The notes beneath the pieces are model-generated. The model worked only from the letters and a program-made list of their open reading frames with translations. It was not told the DNA's origin and did not search any database. A DNA stretch of 64,000 nt, taken from Variovorax sp. PAMC28562. Its GTDB lineage: Bacteria > Pseudomonadota > Gammaproteobacteria > Burkholderiales > Burkholderiaceae_C. Made by a program: the position numbers and the translations under genes. This document shows positions 1 to 9,035 of this stretch, one piece after another; the first letter of the stretch is position 1; the number at the start of each line of letters is the position of its first letter. The stretch is from contig NZ_CP060296.1 in assembly GCF_014303735.1 (NCBI RefSeq), positions 2,925,501-2,989,500 of the forward strand, in the 5' to 3' direction.

Positions 1-2
1 TG

Positions 3-407
3 GAATCCAAGATGTGCGGCCCCGGCAATCCGACTTATCCGCAGTGGATTCCGCTTCACAAATTGCAGATGGGCAAGGCAACCACAGTGGCCGAATTGGC
101 GCGCGAATGCGAGCTCGATACCGGCGCCATGACACGCCTGCTCGACCGTCTTGAGAGCAAAGGACTTTGCAAGCGCGTGCGTTCACTGACCGATCGCCGC
201 GTCGTCAACATCGAGCTGACCGATGAAGGCCGCTCTGCCGCTGAACAAGTACCGCACGTGTTGAGTCGTGTGCAAAACGAACATCTCGCCGGTTTCAGCC
301 ATGAAGAGTGGGAACAGCTCAAAGGTTACCTGCGCCGCATCCTCGACAACGCACAAGCCCTGTCGGCTCGTGGAGAAAAAAATGAAAACACTTCGTCGTC
401 CTCTTGA
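3..407 (+). CDS. MarR-family transcriptional regulator (5' end outside window)
   Basis: Open frame runs in from the left edge, so the true start lies upstream. The visible part is a winged helix-turn-helix domain of MarR type: the recognition region reads TTVAELARECELDTGAMTRLLDRLE, shown here in pieces as TTVAELAREC then DTGAMTRLLDRLE, followed by the wing with RRVVNIELTDEG. MarR proteins are dimeric repressors that often leave DNA when a phenolic or drug-like ligand binds. The stop codon lies 26 bases inside the next gene, an outer-membrane efflux protein, followed by EmrA and EmrB. That layout strongly suggests it represses its own efflux operon. The promoter and operator are not visible because they lie left of the window. 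Confidence 0.88.
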   Translation, partial: ESKMCGPGNPTYPQWIPLHKLQMGKATTVAELARECELDTGAMTRLLDRLESKGLCKRVRSLTDRRVVNIELTDEGRSAAEQVPHVLSRVQNEHLAGFSHEEWEQLKGYLRRILDNAQALSARGEKNENTSSSS

Positions 408-1875
408 GTCTTCCGCTCCCGGCACCTTCGCATTGGGTGCGCTGGCGCTCGCGTCTGCACTGATGCTGGCCGGTTGCGCCGACATGGCCGGCATCGGCTC
501 GCACGCCAAGCTGCGCGATGCCGATTCGCTCGGTTTTGCTGCTGCGGCACCTTCAAGCGGCACTGCAACCCTCAACCCCTCGGAAGGTGTCGATCCGCGC
601 TGGTGGACCGCTTTCGGCGACGCGCAACTGAATACGCTGATCGATCAGGCGGTCGAGGGCAATCCGAACCTGCAAGTGGCCCGCGCCCGGCTGGCTCGTG
701 CGCAGGCTTCGGTCGATGTCATCAGCGCCGCCGACAAGCCGCAACTCAACGGCCAATTCGATGCCAACCGAACCAAGTTCAGCGGGAACTACATCTATCC
801 GTCGCCACTGGGCGGATCCATTCGGGAGCTCGGAACACTGCAGGTCAACGGCAGTTGGGAACTCGACTTCTTCGGCAAGAACCGCACGGCGCTCGACGCC
901 TCCATCGGTTCGGCCAATGCTGCAGCTGCCGATGAGCAAGCGTCGCGCGTCATGCTCGCGGCCAATGTGGCGCGTGGATACTTTCAGTGGGCACGCCTGA
1001 CCGGCCAGCTCGCGGTTGCACAACGCACCTTGGCGCAGCGCGACGAAACCTTGAAGCTGGTGCGCGACCGGGTGTCCGCCGGCCTCGATACGCGCCTCGA
1101 GCTGCGCCAGAGCGAAGGCGGACTGCCAGAAGCGCGCCAGCAGATCGAATCGCTCAACGAGCAGATCGCCCTTGCACAGCACGCGCTCGATGCGCTCATC
1201 GCCAAGCCGAATGTCACGCAAAGCCTGGTGCCACCTGCGCTGGACTCGGTCAAGGCGATTGCGCTGCGGTCGAACATTCCGGTCGACCTGCTGGGCCGCC
1301 GCGCCGACATCGCGGCAGCGCGATGGCGCGTCGAAGCGGCCACGAGCGACGTGGCCAACGCGCGCACGCAGTTCTATCCGAACATCAATCTGACCGCGTT
1401 TGCGGGCTTCCAGTCGATCGGCTTCAGCAACCTCGTGAAGAGTGGCAGCCAGCAGTGGGGCGTGGGCCCCGCCATCCGCTTGCCTATCTTCGAAGGTGGC
1501 CGTCTGCGCGCCAACCTGCGCGGCAAGGCATCGGACCTCGACGCCGCGATCGAAACCTACAACGCCACCGTGATCGACGCGGTACGCGACGTGGCCGACC
1601 AGGTCGCCAGCGCGCAGTCGATCACGCGGCAGCAAACAGAACAACGCAATGCCGAAGTCGCTGCCGAAGGCGCCTATGACATCGCGGTGCAGCGTTACCG
1701 CGCCGGCCTTGGCAACTACCTGCAGGTGCTGACGGCCGAAACGACTGTGCTGGCGCAGCGCCGGCTCGCGGTCGACCTGGCGGCGCGCGCACTCGACACG
1801 CAGGTGTCGTTGGCACGTGCACTCGGCGGCGGCTACCAGCCGCCGGTGAACACTGCCGCGGCAGCGACCAACTGA
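382..1875 (+). CDS. NodT-family outer-membrane efflux lipoprotein (TolC-like channel)
   Basis: 497 residues. The ATG at 382 is chosen because it gives a lipoprotein signal peptide with lipobox LAGC (cysteine near residue 32) and follows a purine-rich GGAGAAAAAA stretch. The longer frame upstream only overlaps the regulator gene. The family trimerises to form an outer-membrane and periplasmic channel that accepts drugs from an inner-membrane pump. Two outer-membrane-efflux repeats fill the protein, with the typical NIPVDLLGRRADI segment between them. It overlaps marR by 26 bases and is followed by emrA and emrB, so it is the exit duct of this tripartite pump. Substrates cannot be read from sequence. 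Confidence 0.93.
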   Translation: MKTLRRPLESSAPGTFALGALALASALMLAGCADMAGIGSHAKLRDADSLGFAAAAPSSGTATLNPSEGVDPRWWTAFGDAQLNTLIDQAVEGNPNLQVARARLARAQASVDVISAADKPQLNGQFDANRTKFSGNYIYPSPLGGSIRELGTLQVNGSWELDFFGKNRTALDASIGSANAAAADEQASRVMLAANVARGYFQWARLTGQLAVAQRTLAQRDETLKLVRDRVSAGLDTRLELRQSEGGLPEARQQIESLNEQIALAQHALDALIAKPNVTQSLVPPALDSVKAIALRSNIPVDLLGRRADIAAARWRVEAATSDVANARTQFYPNINLTAFAGFQSIGFSNLVKSGSQQWGVGPAIRLPIFEGGRLRANLRGKASDLDAAIETYNATVIDAVRDVADQVASAQSITRQQTEQRNAEVAAEGAYDIAVQRYRAGLGNYLQVLTAETTVLAQRRLAVDLAARALDTQVSLARALGGGYQPPVNTAAAATN

Positions 1876-1930
1876 CGAACTGTCGACCCCAATACTTCGC
1901 TGAATTTATCGATCAAGAAGACGCATCACC

Positions 1931-3316
1931 ATGAACGACAACAACACTCCGCCAACGGCCGCTCCTGCAGCCTCAGTCTCATCCGAAGCGCCTGCGGCCA
2001 GCAACGGCAAGCGCCGTCGCGCACTGACCGCTTTGGCAGCGGTGGTCATCGTCGTGGGCGGCGGTTGGGGCGTCTACGAATGGCTGGTCGCAAGCCACTA
2101 CGAAGACACCGACAACGCTTACGTGCAGGGCAACGTCATCCAGATCACACCGCAGATCAGCGGCACCGTCATGTCCATCATGGCCGACGACACCGACTTC
2201 GTGAAAGCCGGCCAGCCGCTGGTGAAGCTCGATCCGGCGGACGCCAAGGTCGCGCTCGACCAGTCCGAAGCCGCGCTCGCGCAGGCCGTGCGCCAGGTAC
2301 GTACGCTCTATGCCAACAACGGGTCGCTGGCTGCGCAAGTCACGTTGCGCCAGTCGGACATCGTCCGGGCGCAGAGCGACATCGCGCGTGCGCAAGACGA
2401 CCTGCAACGCCGACAAGCGCTCTCGGGCAACGGGGCGGTGTCGAAAGAAGAACTGAACCATTCCGAAACCGCTCTTGCCAACGCCAAGAGCGCGCTGGCT
2501 GCAGCCCAGGCCGGCGTCGTGACCGCACGTGAACAGCTGTTGAGCAACCAATCGTTGACCGATGGGACCAGCGTGGCCGAACACCCGAGCGTGCTCGCCG
2601 CCGCGGCCAAGGTCCGCGAGGCCTACCTCGCCACGCAGCGCGTCGCGATGCCCGCACCGGTCGACGGCTACGTTGCCAAGCGCACGGTGCAGTTAGGTCA
2701 GCGTGTCGCTGCCGGCACGCCGATGATGTCGATCGTGCCGCTCAACCAGGTGTGGGTCGATGCCAATTTCAAGGAAGTCCAATTGCGCAACATCCGTCTC
2801 GGTCAGCCCGTGAAACTCACCGCCGACCTGTACGGCAAAAAGATCGAATACAACGGCAAGGTCGCTGGCCTCGGCGTCGGCACCGGTGCGGCCTTTGCAC
2901 TGCTGCCTGCGCAAAACGCGACCGGCAACTGGATCAAGGTGGTGCAGCGTGTGCCGGTGCGTATCACGCTCGACCCCGAGCAACTCAAGTCGAGCCCGCT
3001 GCGTGTCGGTTTGTCGATGGTTGCAGAGATCGACGTCAGCATCAAGGACGGCAAGATGCTGGCCGACGCGCCACGTGCCTCCGCGCTGTCGCAAACTCAG
3101 GTCTACAACTCGGAAGACAACGGCTCCAACGCCGTCGTGCAAAGCATCATCGCGGCCAACCTCGGCGGTGCAGTGGCCGCAACGGCGAGCGGCGCCAAAG
3201 GCTCGGCTGCGCCCGCTGCCAAAGTGATGGCACCCGGCGCTTCGTCGTCGGCCGTGCCGCCGCAGGCCAGCGCCGTGCGGCCCGCTGCAGTTGCCATGTC
3301 GGGCAACCACAGCTAG
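1931..3316 (+). CDS. emrA: EmrA-type membrane fusion (HlyD) subunit of multidrug efflux
   Basis: 461 residues. A short cytoplasmic N-terminus ending GKRRR precedes one membrane anchor at about residues 31-53. Next come a biotinyl-lipoyl-like half (TDNAYVQGNVIQITPQISG), a long coiled-coil hairpin (about 100-215) and the second lipoyl and beta-barrel part (MPAPVDGYVAKRTV). This is the standard EmrA/HlyD order, bridging the EmrB pump to the NodT channel in the periplasm. The protein is longer than typical EmrA (about 390 residues): roughly the last 85 residues are an Ala/Ser/Pro-rich tail without recognised fold. It lies 55 bases after the channel gene and 18 bases before emrB, in one operon. 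Confidence 0.93.
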   Translation: MNDNNTPPTAAPAASVSSEAPAASNGKRRRALTALAAVVIVVGGGWGVYEWLVASHYEDTDNAYVQGNVIQITPQISGTVMSIMADDTDFVKAGQPLVKLDPADAKVALDQSEAALAQAVRQVRTLYANNGSLAAQVTLRQSDIVRAQSDIARAQDDLQRRQALSGNGAVSKEELNHSETALANAKSALAAAQAGVVTAREQLLSNQSLTDGTSVAEHPSVLAAAAKVREAYLATQRVAMPAPVDGYVAKRTVQLGQRVAAGTPMMSIVPLNQVWVDANFKEVQLRNIRLGQPVKLTADLYGKKIEYNGKVAGLGVGTGAAFALLPAQNATGNWIKVVQRVPVRITLDPEQLKSSPLRVGLSMVAEIDVSIKDGKMLADAPRASALSQTQVYNSEDNGSNAVVQSIIAANLGGAVAATASGAKGSAAPAAKVMAPGASSSAVPPQASAVRPAAVAMSGNHS

Positions 3317-3334
3317 TAGCCGCATACGCACGCG

Positions 3335-4897
3335 ATGGCCACCGCACCCGCCGCTCACATCGTCCACGCGCCGCTCGAAGGCGCTGCGCGCGTCTGGGGC
3401 ACGATAGCGCTCTCGGCCGCGACTTTCATGAACGTGCTCGATTCGTCGATCGCGAACGTGTCGCTCCCCGCCATCTCCGGCGACCTCGGCGTCAGTTCGA
3501 CGCAGGGCACCTGGGTCATCACCAGCTTCGCGGTGGCCAACGCCATCGCGGTGCCTCTCACCGGCTGGCTGTCGCAACGCTTCGGCCAGGTGAAGCTCTT
3601 CATGGCCAGTGTGATCCTGTTCATGGTGGCGTCGTTCCTGTGCGGCATCGCGCCGAACATGACGACGCTGATCCTGTTTCGCGCACTCCAGGGCTTTTGT
3701 GCCGGTCCGATGATTCCGTTGTCCCAAACCTTGCTGCTGGCGAGCTATCCACGCGCGCTCGCCGGTTTGGCGATGGCGATGTGGGCGATGACCACACTGG
3801 TCGCGCCGGTGATGGGGCCACTGCTCGGCGGCTACATCACCGACAACATCTCGTGGCCGTGGATCTTCTATATCAACATTCCGGTGGGCATCGTTGCAGC
3901 TTCGATCACCTGGGCGCTGTACCGCAAACGTGACTCCGCCACGGTCAAGGCGCCGATCGATTCGGTCGGACTGACCCTGCTCGTGCTGTGGGTCGGCGCG
4001 ATGCAGCTCATGCTCGACAAGGGCAAGGAGCTCGACTGGTTTCATTCACCCGAAGTGGTTGTGATGGCTGTCGTCGCGGTGGTGGGCTTTGCCTTCTTCA
4101 TTGTTTGGGAGCTGACCGAAAAGCATCCGGTGGTCGACCTGATGCTCTTCAAACGTCGCAACTTCTGGTCGGGCGCACTGGCGACGGCTGTGGGCTACGG
4201 CCTGTTCTTCGGCAACGTGGTGTTGCTGCCTTTGTGGCTCCAGCAGTACATGGGCTACACCGCGACGCAGGCTGGCATGGTGCTGGCGCCCGTTGGCGCG
4301 CTGGCCATCGTGCTGTCTCCGCTGGTCGGGCTCACGGTGGCCAAAGTCGATCCGCGGCGCTACGTCACCTTCTCGTTCCTGGTGTTCGCGCTCGTGCTGT
4401 GGATGCGTTCGCGCTTCAACACGTCGGCCGACATTGCGACCATCATGGTGCCGACGATCATCCAGGGCGTGGCGATGGCGTTCTTCTTTATTCCGCTGGT
4501 GACGATCACCCTGTCGGGCCTGACGCCCGATCGGATTCCTGCAGCTTCGGGCCTGTCGAATTTTTTACGGATCACCGCAGGCGCCATGGGCACGTCGATC
4601 GTCACGACCGTGTGGGACAACCGCGCGACGACGCACCACGCGCAACTGGCCGAGTCGATCAACCAGGGCAACTCTGCAGCGACCGGCATGATCTCCGGAT
4701 TGCAAAGCAACGGCTTCAGTGCCGATCAGGTACTGGCGCAGATCAACCGGATGATCGACCAGCAATCCTTCATGCTGGCGGCCAACGATGTTTTCTACGC
4801 GTCGGCCGTGTTGTTCGTTTTCCTGATTCCGCTGGTCTGGCTCGCCAAACCGGCCAAGGGCGGTGCGGGCTCCGATGCCGCGGCGGGCGCGCACTGA
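3335..4897 (+). CDS. emrB: EmrB-type DHA2 drug:proton antiporter (MFS)
   Basis: 520 residues, about 14 predicted membrane helices, the size and pattern of the DHA2 (14-TM) subfamily of the major facilitator superfamily. The N-terminal segment has the family motif LDSSIANVSLPAISGDLG and the motif-C-like LVAPVMGPLLGGYI. The family exchanges drugs for protons across the inner membrane. It stands last in the marR-nodT-emrA-emrB operon and should hand substrate to EmrA and the NodT channel. The C-terminus ends in a short charged or glycine-rich tail (AKPAKGGAGSDAAAGAH). The substrate is unknown; aromatic acids or uncouplers are typical for MarR-controlled Emr systems, but that is inference. Confidence 0.94.
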   Translation: MATAPAAHIVHAPLEGAARVWGTIALSAATFMNVLDSSIANVSLPAISGDLGVSSTQGTWVITSFAVANAIAVPLTGWLSQRFGQVKLFMASVILFMVASFLCGIAPNMTTLILFRALQGFCAGPMIPLSQTLLLASYPRALAGLAMAMWAMTTLVAPVMGPLLGGYITDNISWPWIFYINIPVGIVAASITWALYRKRDSATVKAPIDSVGLTLLVLWVGAMQLMLDKGKELDWFHSPEVVVMAVVAVVGFAFFIVWELTEKHPVVDLMLFKRRNFWSGALATAVGYGLFFGNVVLLPLWLQQYMGYTATQAGMVLAPVGALAIVLSPLVGLTVAKVDPRRYVTFSFLVFALVLWMRSRFNTSADIATIMVPTIIQGVAMAFFFIPLVTITLSGLTPDRIPAASGLSNFLRITAGAMGTSIVTTVWDNRATTHHAQLAESINQGNSAATGMISGLQSNGFSADQVLAQINRMIDQQSFMLAANDVFYASAVLFVFLIPLVWLAKPAKGGAGSDAAAGAH

Positions 4898-4904
4898 CTC
4901 CGGA

Positions 4905-4928
4905 GCGGCCGGACGCGCTTCCGGCCGC
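4905..4928 (+). terminator. GC-rich inverted repeat after emrB, possible weak terminator
   Basis: GCGGCCGG at 4905-4912 pairs with CCGGCCGC at 4921-4928 around an 8-base loop, starting 8 bases after the emrB stop codon. No T-run follows, so it is not a standard intrinsic terminator. It may instead protect or stall the mRNA, or need Rho. The rest of 4929-5081, the livG upstream region, shows no clear feature to me. Confidence 0.4.
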
Positions 4929-5081
4929 GTAGGAGAGCGCCGGGTTGCAGTGCAGCATAGGCATTTGCCCCAGTAGAAAGCGCCGCACCGCGAGATAACA
5001 TGCGTCCGCGCAGCCATGGTGGCGCGCTCGAATGGACCGCATGACCGAAATTTCCTTCCAGCAACCGGGCGACCGCGCGAG

Positions 5082-5855
5082 ATGAGCGACGTCATTCTCG
5101 AAACACGTCAGCTCACCAAGGAATTCAAAGGTTTCACCGCGGTCAGCAAGGTCGATCTGGCAGTCAAGCGCGGATCGATCCACGCCCTGATCGGCCCCAA
5201 CGGCGCCGGCAAGACGACCTGCTTCAACCTGCTGACCAAATTCCTCGAGCCGACGTCCGGCACGATCCTCTTCAACGGCCATGACATCACGAGCGAGCGG
5301 CCGGCGCAGATCGCGCGCCGCGGCATCATTCGCTCGTTCCAGATTTCCGCAGTGTTCCCGCACCTCACGTTGCTCGAAAACGTGCGCCTCGGATTGCAGC
5401 GTTCGCTCGGCACCTCCTACCACTTCTGGAAAAGCGAAAATTCGCTGAAGCCGCTCGACGATCGCGCTCGCGCTTTGCTTGCCGAGGTCGGGCTGGAGGA
5501 CTTGGCTGAGGAGCAGACGGTGAACCTGCCGTACGGCAGCAAGCGCGCCCTCGAAATCGCCACCACGCTGGCAATGGAGCCCGAGCTGATGTTGCTCGAC
5601 GAGCCGACGCAGGGCATGGGCCACGAAGACGTGCACCGCGTGGCCGAACTGATCAAACGCGTGGCCGCAGGCCGCACCATCCTGATGGTCGAGCACAACA
5701 TGAGCGTGGTGTCGACCATCGCCGACACCATCACCGTGCTGCAGCGCGGCGCCGTGCTGGCCGAGGGGCCCTACGCTGAAGTCTCGAAGAACCCGCTGGT
5801 GATGGAGGCCTACATGGGCACCACCGACGGACAGCTCGCCGGCGCTCATTCATGA
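5082..5855 (+). CDS. livG: LivG-type ABC importer ATPase
   Basis: 257 residues. The ATG at 5082 (MSDVILETRQLTKEF) is preferred over upstream starts because it begins at the domain edge as in other LivG proteins. Walker A is GPNGAGKTT (lysine near residue 44), the signature region reads LPYGSKRALEIATTLA as is usual in LivG, where the LSGGQ is degenerate, and Walker B is LMLLDEPTQGM. With LivF it forms the ATP-hydrolysing dimer under the LivH/LivM membrane pair. It overlaps livF by 4 bases (ATGA). The Walker motifs here are intact, which matters because LivF has an altered Walker A. Confidence 0.95.
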   Translation: MSDVILETRQLTKEFKGFTAVSKVDLAVKRGSIHALIGPNGAGKTTCFNLLTKFLEPTSGTILFNGHDITSERPAQIARRGIIRSFQISAVFPHLTLLENVRLGLQRSLGTSYHFWKSENSLKPLDDRARALLAEVGLEDLAEEQTVNLPYGSKRALEIATTLAMEPELMLLDEPTQGMGHEDVHRVAELIKRVAAGRTILMVEHNMSVVSTIADTITVLQRGAVLAEGPYAEVSKNPLVMEAYMGTTDGQLAGAHS

Positions 5856-6559
5856 CCGCCGCACTGGAGATCAAGGGCCTGGAAGCCTGGTACGGCGAGT
5901 CGCACGTGTTGCACGGCGTCGACATGGTCGTGCAGCCCGGCGAAGTCGTCACGCTGCTCGGCCGCAACGGGGCGGGGCGTACCACCACGCTGCGCGCCAT
6001 CATGGGGCTGACGGGTGCGCGCAAAGGCAGCATCCAGGTCAACGGCGTCGAAACCATTTCGATGGCGACTTACCGCATCGCGCACCACGGCATCGGCTAT
6101 TGCCCGGAAGAGCGCGGCATTTTTGCCAGCCTCTCGTGCGAAGAAAATTTGATGCTGCCGCCGCAACTCAAAGGCGCTGGCCCGGGCATGTCGGTCGACG
6201 AAATCTACGACATGTTCCCCAACCTGGCGGAGCGCCGCCACAGCCAGGGCACGCGCCTCTCTGGTGGCGAGCAGCAGATGCTGGCGGTCGCGCGCATCCT
6301 GCGCACGGGAGCCAAGCTGCTGCTTCTCGACGAGATATCCGAAGGGCTCGCGCCCGTCATTGTTCAAGCCCTCGCACGCATGATTCACATGCTGCGTAGC
6401 AAGGGCTACACCGTGGTCATGGTCGAGCAGAACTTCCGCTTTGCCGCACCGCTGGCCGATCGCTTCTACGTGATGGAGCACGGACGCATCGTCGAGAAGT
6501 TCGGCTCCGCCGAACTCGAAGCCAAGATGCCGGTGCTCCACGAACTGCTCGGCGTTTGA
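5852..6559 (+). CDS. livF: LivF-type ABC importer ATPase with Walker A Lys-to-Arg
   Basis: 235 residues, the normal LivF length. Walker A reads GRNGAGRTT, with arginine at residue 43 (codon 5978-5980) where ABC ATPases normally have lysine. The Q-loop region reads YCPEERGIF, with Glu where Gln is usual, and Walker B is followed by ISEGLAP in place of PTEGLAP. The signature LSGGEQQML and the final VEQN are intact. The frame is otherwise clean, so this is not a decayed gene. By family it pairs with LivG to power a branched-chain-type importer. I believe related betaproteobacterial LivF proteins share these changes, but I cannot check that here. Confidence 0.93.
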   Translation: MTAALEIKGLEAWYGESHVLHGVDMVVQPGEVVTLLGRNGAGRTTTLRAIMGLTGARKGSIQVNGVETISMATYRIAHHGIGYCPEERGIFASLSCEENLMLPPQLKGAGPGMSVDEIYDMFPNLAERRHSQGTRLSGGEQQMLAVARILRTGAKLLLLDEISEGLAPVIVQALARMIHMLRSKGYTVVMVEQNFRFAAPLADRFYVMEHGRIVEKFGSAELEAKMPVLHELLGV

Positions 6560-6597
6560 CTGCTCTTAAATTTCATCTTTCTTTCGGAGAAATCTTC

Positions 6598-7791
6598 ATG
6601 AACAAGAAACTTACCGCACTCGCAATCGCCATGGGTGCTCTCACTCTGGCCACCGCCGCTCAGGCGCAAGAGAAGGTCAAGATCGGCTTCATCACCGACA
6701 TGTCCAGCCTTTACTCGGACGTCGAAGGCAAGGGCGGCGTGACGGCCATCCAGATGGCGATCGACGATTTCGGCGGCAAGGTGCTGGGCCAGCCGATCGA
6801 GCTGATGTCGGCAGACCACCAGAACAAGCCCGACATCGCCGCATCGAAAGCGCGCGAGTGGATCGATACGCAAGGCATCACGCTGCTGTTCGGCGGCACC
6901 AACTCCGGCACCGCGCTGGCGATGGCCAAGGTGGCGCAAGAAAAGAAGCGTGTCTACATCAACAACGGCGCCGGCACCTCTGCGCTCACTAACGAGCAGT
7001 GCAGCCCGTACACCATCCACTATGCGTACGACACGGTGGCGCTGGCCAAGGGCACGGGTGGCGCGGTGGTCGACCAGGGCGGCAAGAGCTGGTTCTTTTT
7101 GACGGCCGACTACGCATTCGGCCAGGCGCTGGAAGCCGACACCACCGCTATCGTCAAAGCCAAGGGTGGAACGGTGCTGGGCGCGGTTCGTCACCCGCTC
7201 AACGCGTCAGACTTTTCGTCGTTCCTGCTGCAGGCACAAAACTCCAAGGCGCAGATCCTCGGCCTGGCGAATGCCGGCGGTGACACCATCAACTCGATCA
7301 AGGCCGCGAAAGAGTTCGGCATCAACAAGACCATGAAGATCGCCGGCCTGCTGGTGTTCCTTTCGGACGTCCACAGCTTGGGTCTGAAGAACACGGAAGG
7401 CCTGCTGCACACGACCAGCTTCTACTGGGACCTGAACGACAAGACGCGCGCCTGGTCGAAGAAGTTCTTCGACAAGACCAAGCGCATGCCGACCGACGTG
7501 CAGGCCGCCGATTACTCGTTCACCATGAACTACCTGAAGGCCATCGAAGCCGCGAAGACGACCGATGCAGACAAGGTCATGGCGCAGCTCAAGAGCATGA
7601 AGATCGACGACTTCTACGGCAAGGGCCAGATTCGCGCGGACGGCCAGTACATCCACGACATGTTGCTGGTGCAAGCCAAGTCGCAGGCGGAGTCGAAGCA
7701 GCCTTGGGACTACCTGAAAGTGATCAAGGTGATGCCGGGTGAGCAGGTCTTCACGACCAAGGCCGAAACGAAATGCGCGACGTGGAAGTGA
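6598..7791 (+). CDS. Periplasmic binding protein of Liv-type importer (copy 1)
   Basis: 397 residues. The ATG at 6598 is chosen for its signal peptide (MNKK then hydrophobic core, cleavage after AQA) and a TTTCGGAGAAA ribosome-binding stretch. The mature protein is a two-lobe type I binding protein (Peripla_BP_6) beginning EKVKIGFITDMSSLYSD. It delivers the ligand to LivH/LivM. It is immediately followed by a close paralogue; the two match over most of their length but differ at likely pocket segments (VYINNGAGTSALT and SFYWDLN here). The real ligand may be a branched amino acid, an amide, or an aromatic or short organic acid; sequence alone does not decide. Confidence 0.93.
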   Translation: MNKKLTALAIAMGALTLATAAQAQEKVKIGFITDMSSLYSDVEGKGGVTAIQMAIDDFGGKVLGQPIELMSADHQNKPDIAASKAREWIDTQGITLLFGGTNSGTALAMAKVAQEKKRVYINNGAGTSALTNEQCSPYTIHYAYDTVALAKGTGGAVVDQGGKSWFFLTADYAFGQALEADTTAIVKAKGGTVLGAVRHPLNASDFSSFLLQAQNSKAQILGLANAGGDTINSIKAAKEFGINKTMKIAGLLVFLSDVHSLGLKNTEGLLHTTSFYWDLNDKTRAWSKKFFDKTKRMPTDVQAADYSFTMNYLKAIEAAKTTDADKVMAQLKSMKIDDFYGKGQIRADGQYIHDMLLVQAKSQAESKQPWDYLKVIKVMPGEQVFTTKAETKCATWK

Positions 7792-9002
7792 TGGCGTCGA
7801 CCATGAACAAGGCATTTGCTCTCTCGGTCTTGTCGGCCGCCATGGCGTTTGGCGTCGGCGCGGCGCATGCCCAGGCCACCGACAAAGTACGCATCGGTTT
7901 CATCACCGACATGTCCAGCTTGTATTCGGACGTCGACGGCAAGGGCGGCGTGACTGCCATCCAGATGGCGATCGACGATTTCGGCGGCAAGGTCAACGGC
8001 ATGCCGATCGAACTGCTTACCGCCGACCACCAGAACAAGGCCGACATCGCCGCATCGAAGGCGCGCGAGTGGATGGACACGCAGGGCCTGTCGATGCTGA
8101 TAGGGGGTACCAACTCTGGCACCGGTCTCGCCATGGCGAAGGTGGCGCTGGAGAAAAAGCGGCCCTTCATCGCGATCGGTGCCGGCTCCTCGGCGCTTAC
8201 CAACGAACAGTGCAGCCCCTATACGGTTCACTACGCCTATGACACGGTAGCGCTGGCCAAGGGCACAGGCGGCGCGGTGGTCGATCAGGGCGGCAAAAGC
8301 TGGTTCTTTCTGACGGCCGACTACGCCTTCGGACAGGCGCTCGAAACCGATACGGCCAATGTCGTCAAGGCAAAGGGCGGCACCGTGGTGGGTGCGGTGC
8401 GCCATCCACTCAATGTGCCGGACTTCTCATCGTTCCTGCTGCAGGCACAAAACTCCAAGGCGCAGATCCTCGGTCTGGCGAACGCGGGCGGCGACACCGT
8501 CAACGCCATCAAGGCGGCGCGTGAGTTCGGCATCACCAAGACGATGAAAATGGCGGGCCTGCTCGTCTTCGTCAGCGACATCCACAGCCTTGGTCTGAAG
8601 AACACCGAGGGCCTGTTGCTCACCACCAGCTGGGACTGGAACCTGAACGATGAGTCGCGCAAGTTCGGCAATCGCTACTTCGAGAAGATGAAGCGCATGC
8701 CGACCGACATTCAGGCCGCCGACTACTCGGCCACGACGACTTACCTGAAAGCCGTGCAGGCGCTCAAATCAACCGATTCCGACAAGGTCATGGAGCACTT
8801 GAAGAGCACGCCCATCAAGGACTTCTATGCCCAGGGCACGGTGCGCCCCGATGGCCGCTTCGTGCACGACATGTACCTGATGCAGGTCAAGTCGCAGGCC
8901 GAGTCCAAGCAGCCTTGGGACTACTACAAGGTCGTCTCCAAATTGCCCGGCGACCAGGTGTTCACCACCAAGGCAGAGAGCAAGTGCGCTCTCTGGAAGT
9001 AA
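7791..9002 (+). CDS. Periplasmic binding protein of Liv-type importer (copy 2, tandem paralogue)
   Basis: 403 residues from the ATG at 7791, which overlaps the previous stop as TGATG. A second ATG at 7803 (MNKAFALS) would give a more standard signal peptide, and the choice is open. Cleavage is expected after AHA. The protein is plainly a duplicate of the preceding gene: long shared runs such as GFITDMSSLYSD, GGTNSGT and GGKSWFFLTADYAFGQALE. Divergent positions include PFIAIGAGSSALT and SWDWNLN. Two receptors for one permease recall LivJ/LivK and suggest a broadened ligand range. Downstream are livH and livM. Confidence 0.92.
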   Translation: MASTMNKAFALSVLSAAMAFGVGAAHAQATDKVRIGFITDMSSLYSDVDGKGGVTAIQMAIDDFGGKVNGMPIELLTADHQNKADIAASKAREWMDTQGLSMLIGGTNSGTGLAMAKVALEKKRPFIAIGAGSSALTNEQCSPYTVHYAYDTVALAKGTGGAVVDQGGKSWFFLTADYAFGQALETDTANVVKAKGGTVVGAVRHPLNVPDFSSFLLQAQNSKAQILGLANAGGDTVNAIKAAREFGITKTMKMAGLLVFVSDIHSLGLKNTEGLLLTTSWDWNLNDESRKFGNRYFEKMKRMPTDIQAADYSATTTYLKAVQALKSTDSDKVMEHLKSTPIKDFYAQGTVRPDGRFVHDMYLMQVKSQAESKQPWDYYKVVSKLPGDQVFTTKAESKCALWK

Positions 9003-9035
9003 CGCCCTCTACACCGTGACGCCTCGAACGTTTTC

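Noticed and set aside
553..1644. Long minus-strand open frame opposite the NodT channel gene
   Set aside because: It mirrors the codon pattern of the real gene on plus, has no recognisable motif and is a GC-rich shadow frame.
2693..4045. 450-codon minus-strand frame across emrA and emrB
   Set aside because: His/Arg-rich nonsense composition, spans two real genes, no domain seen.
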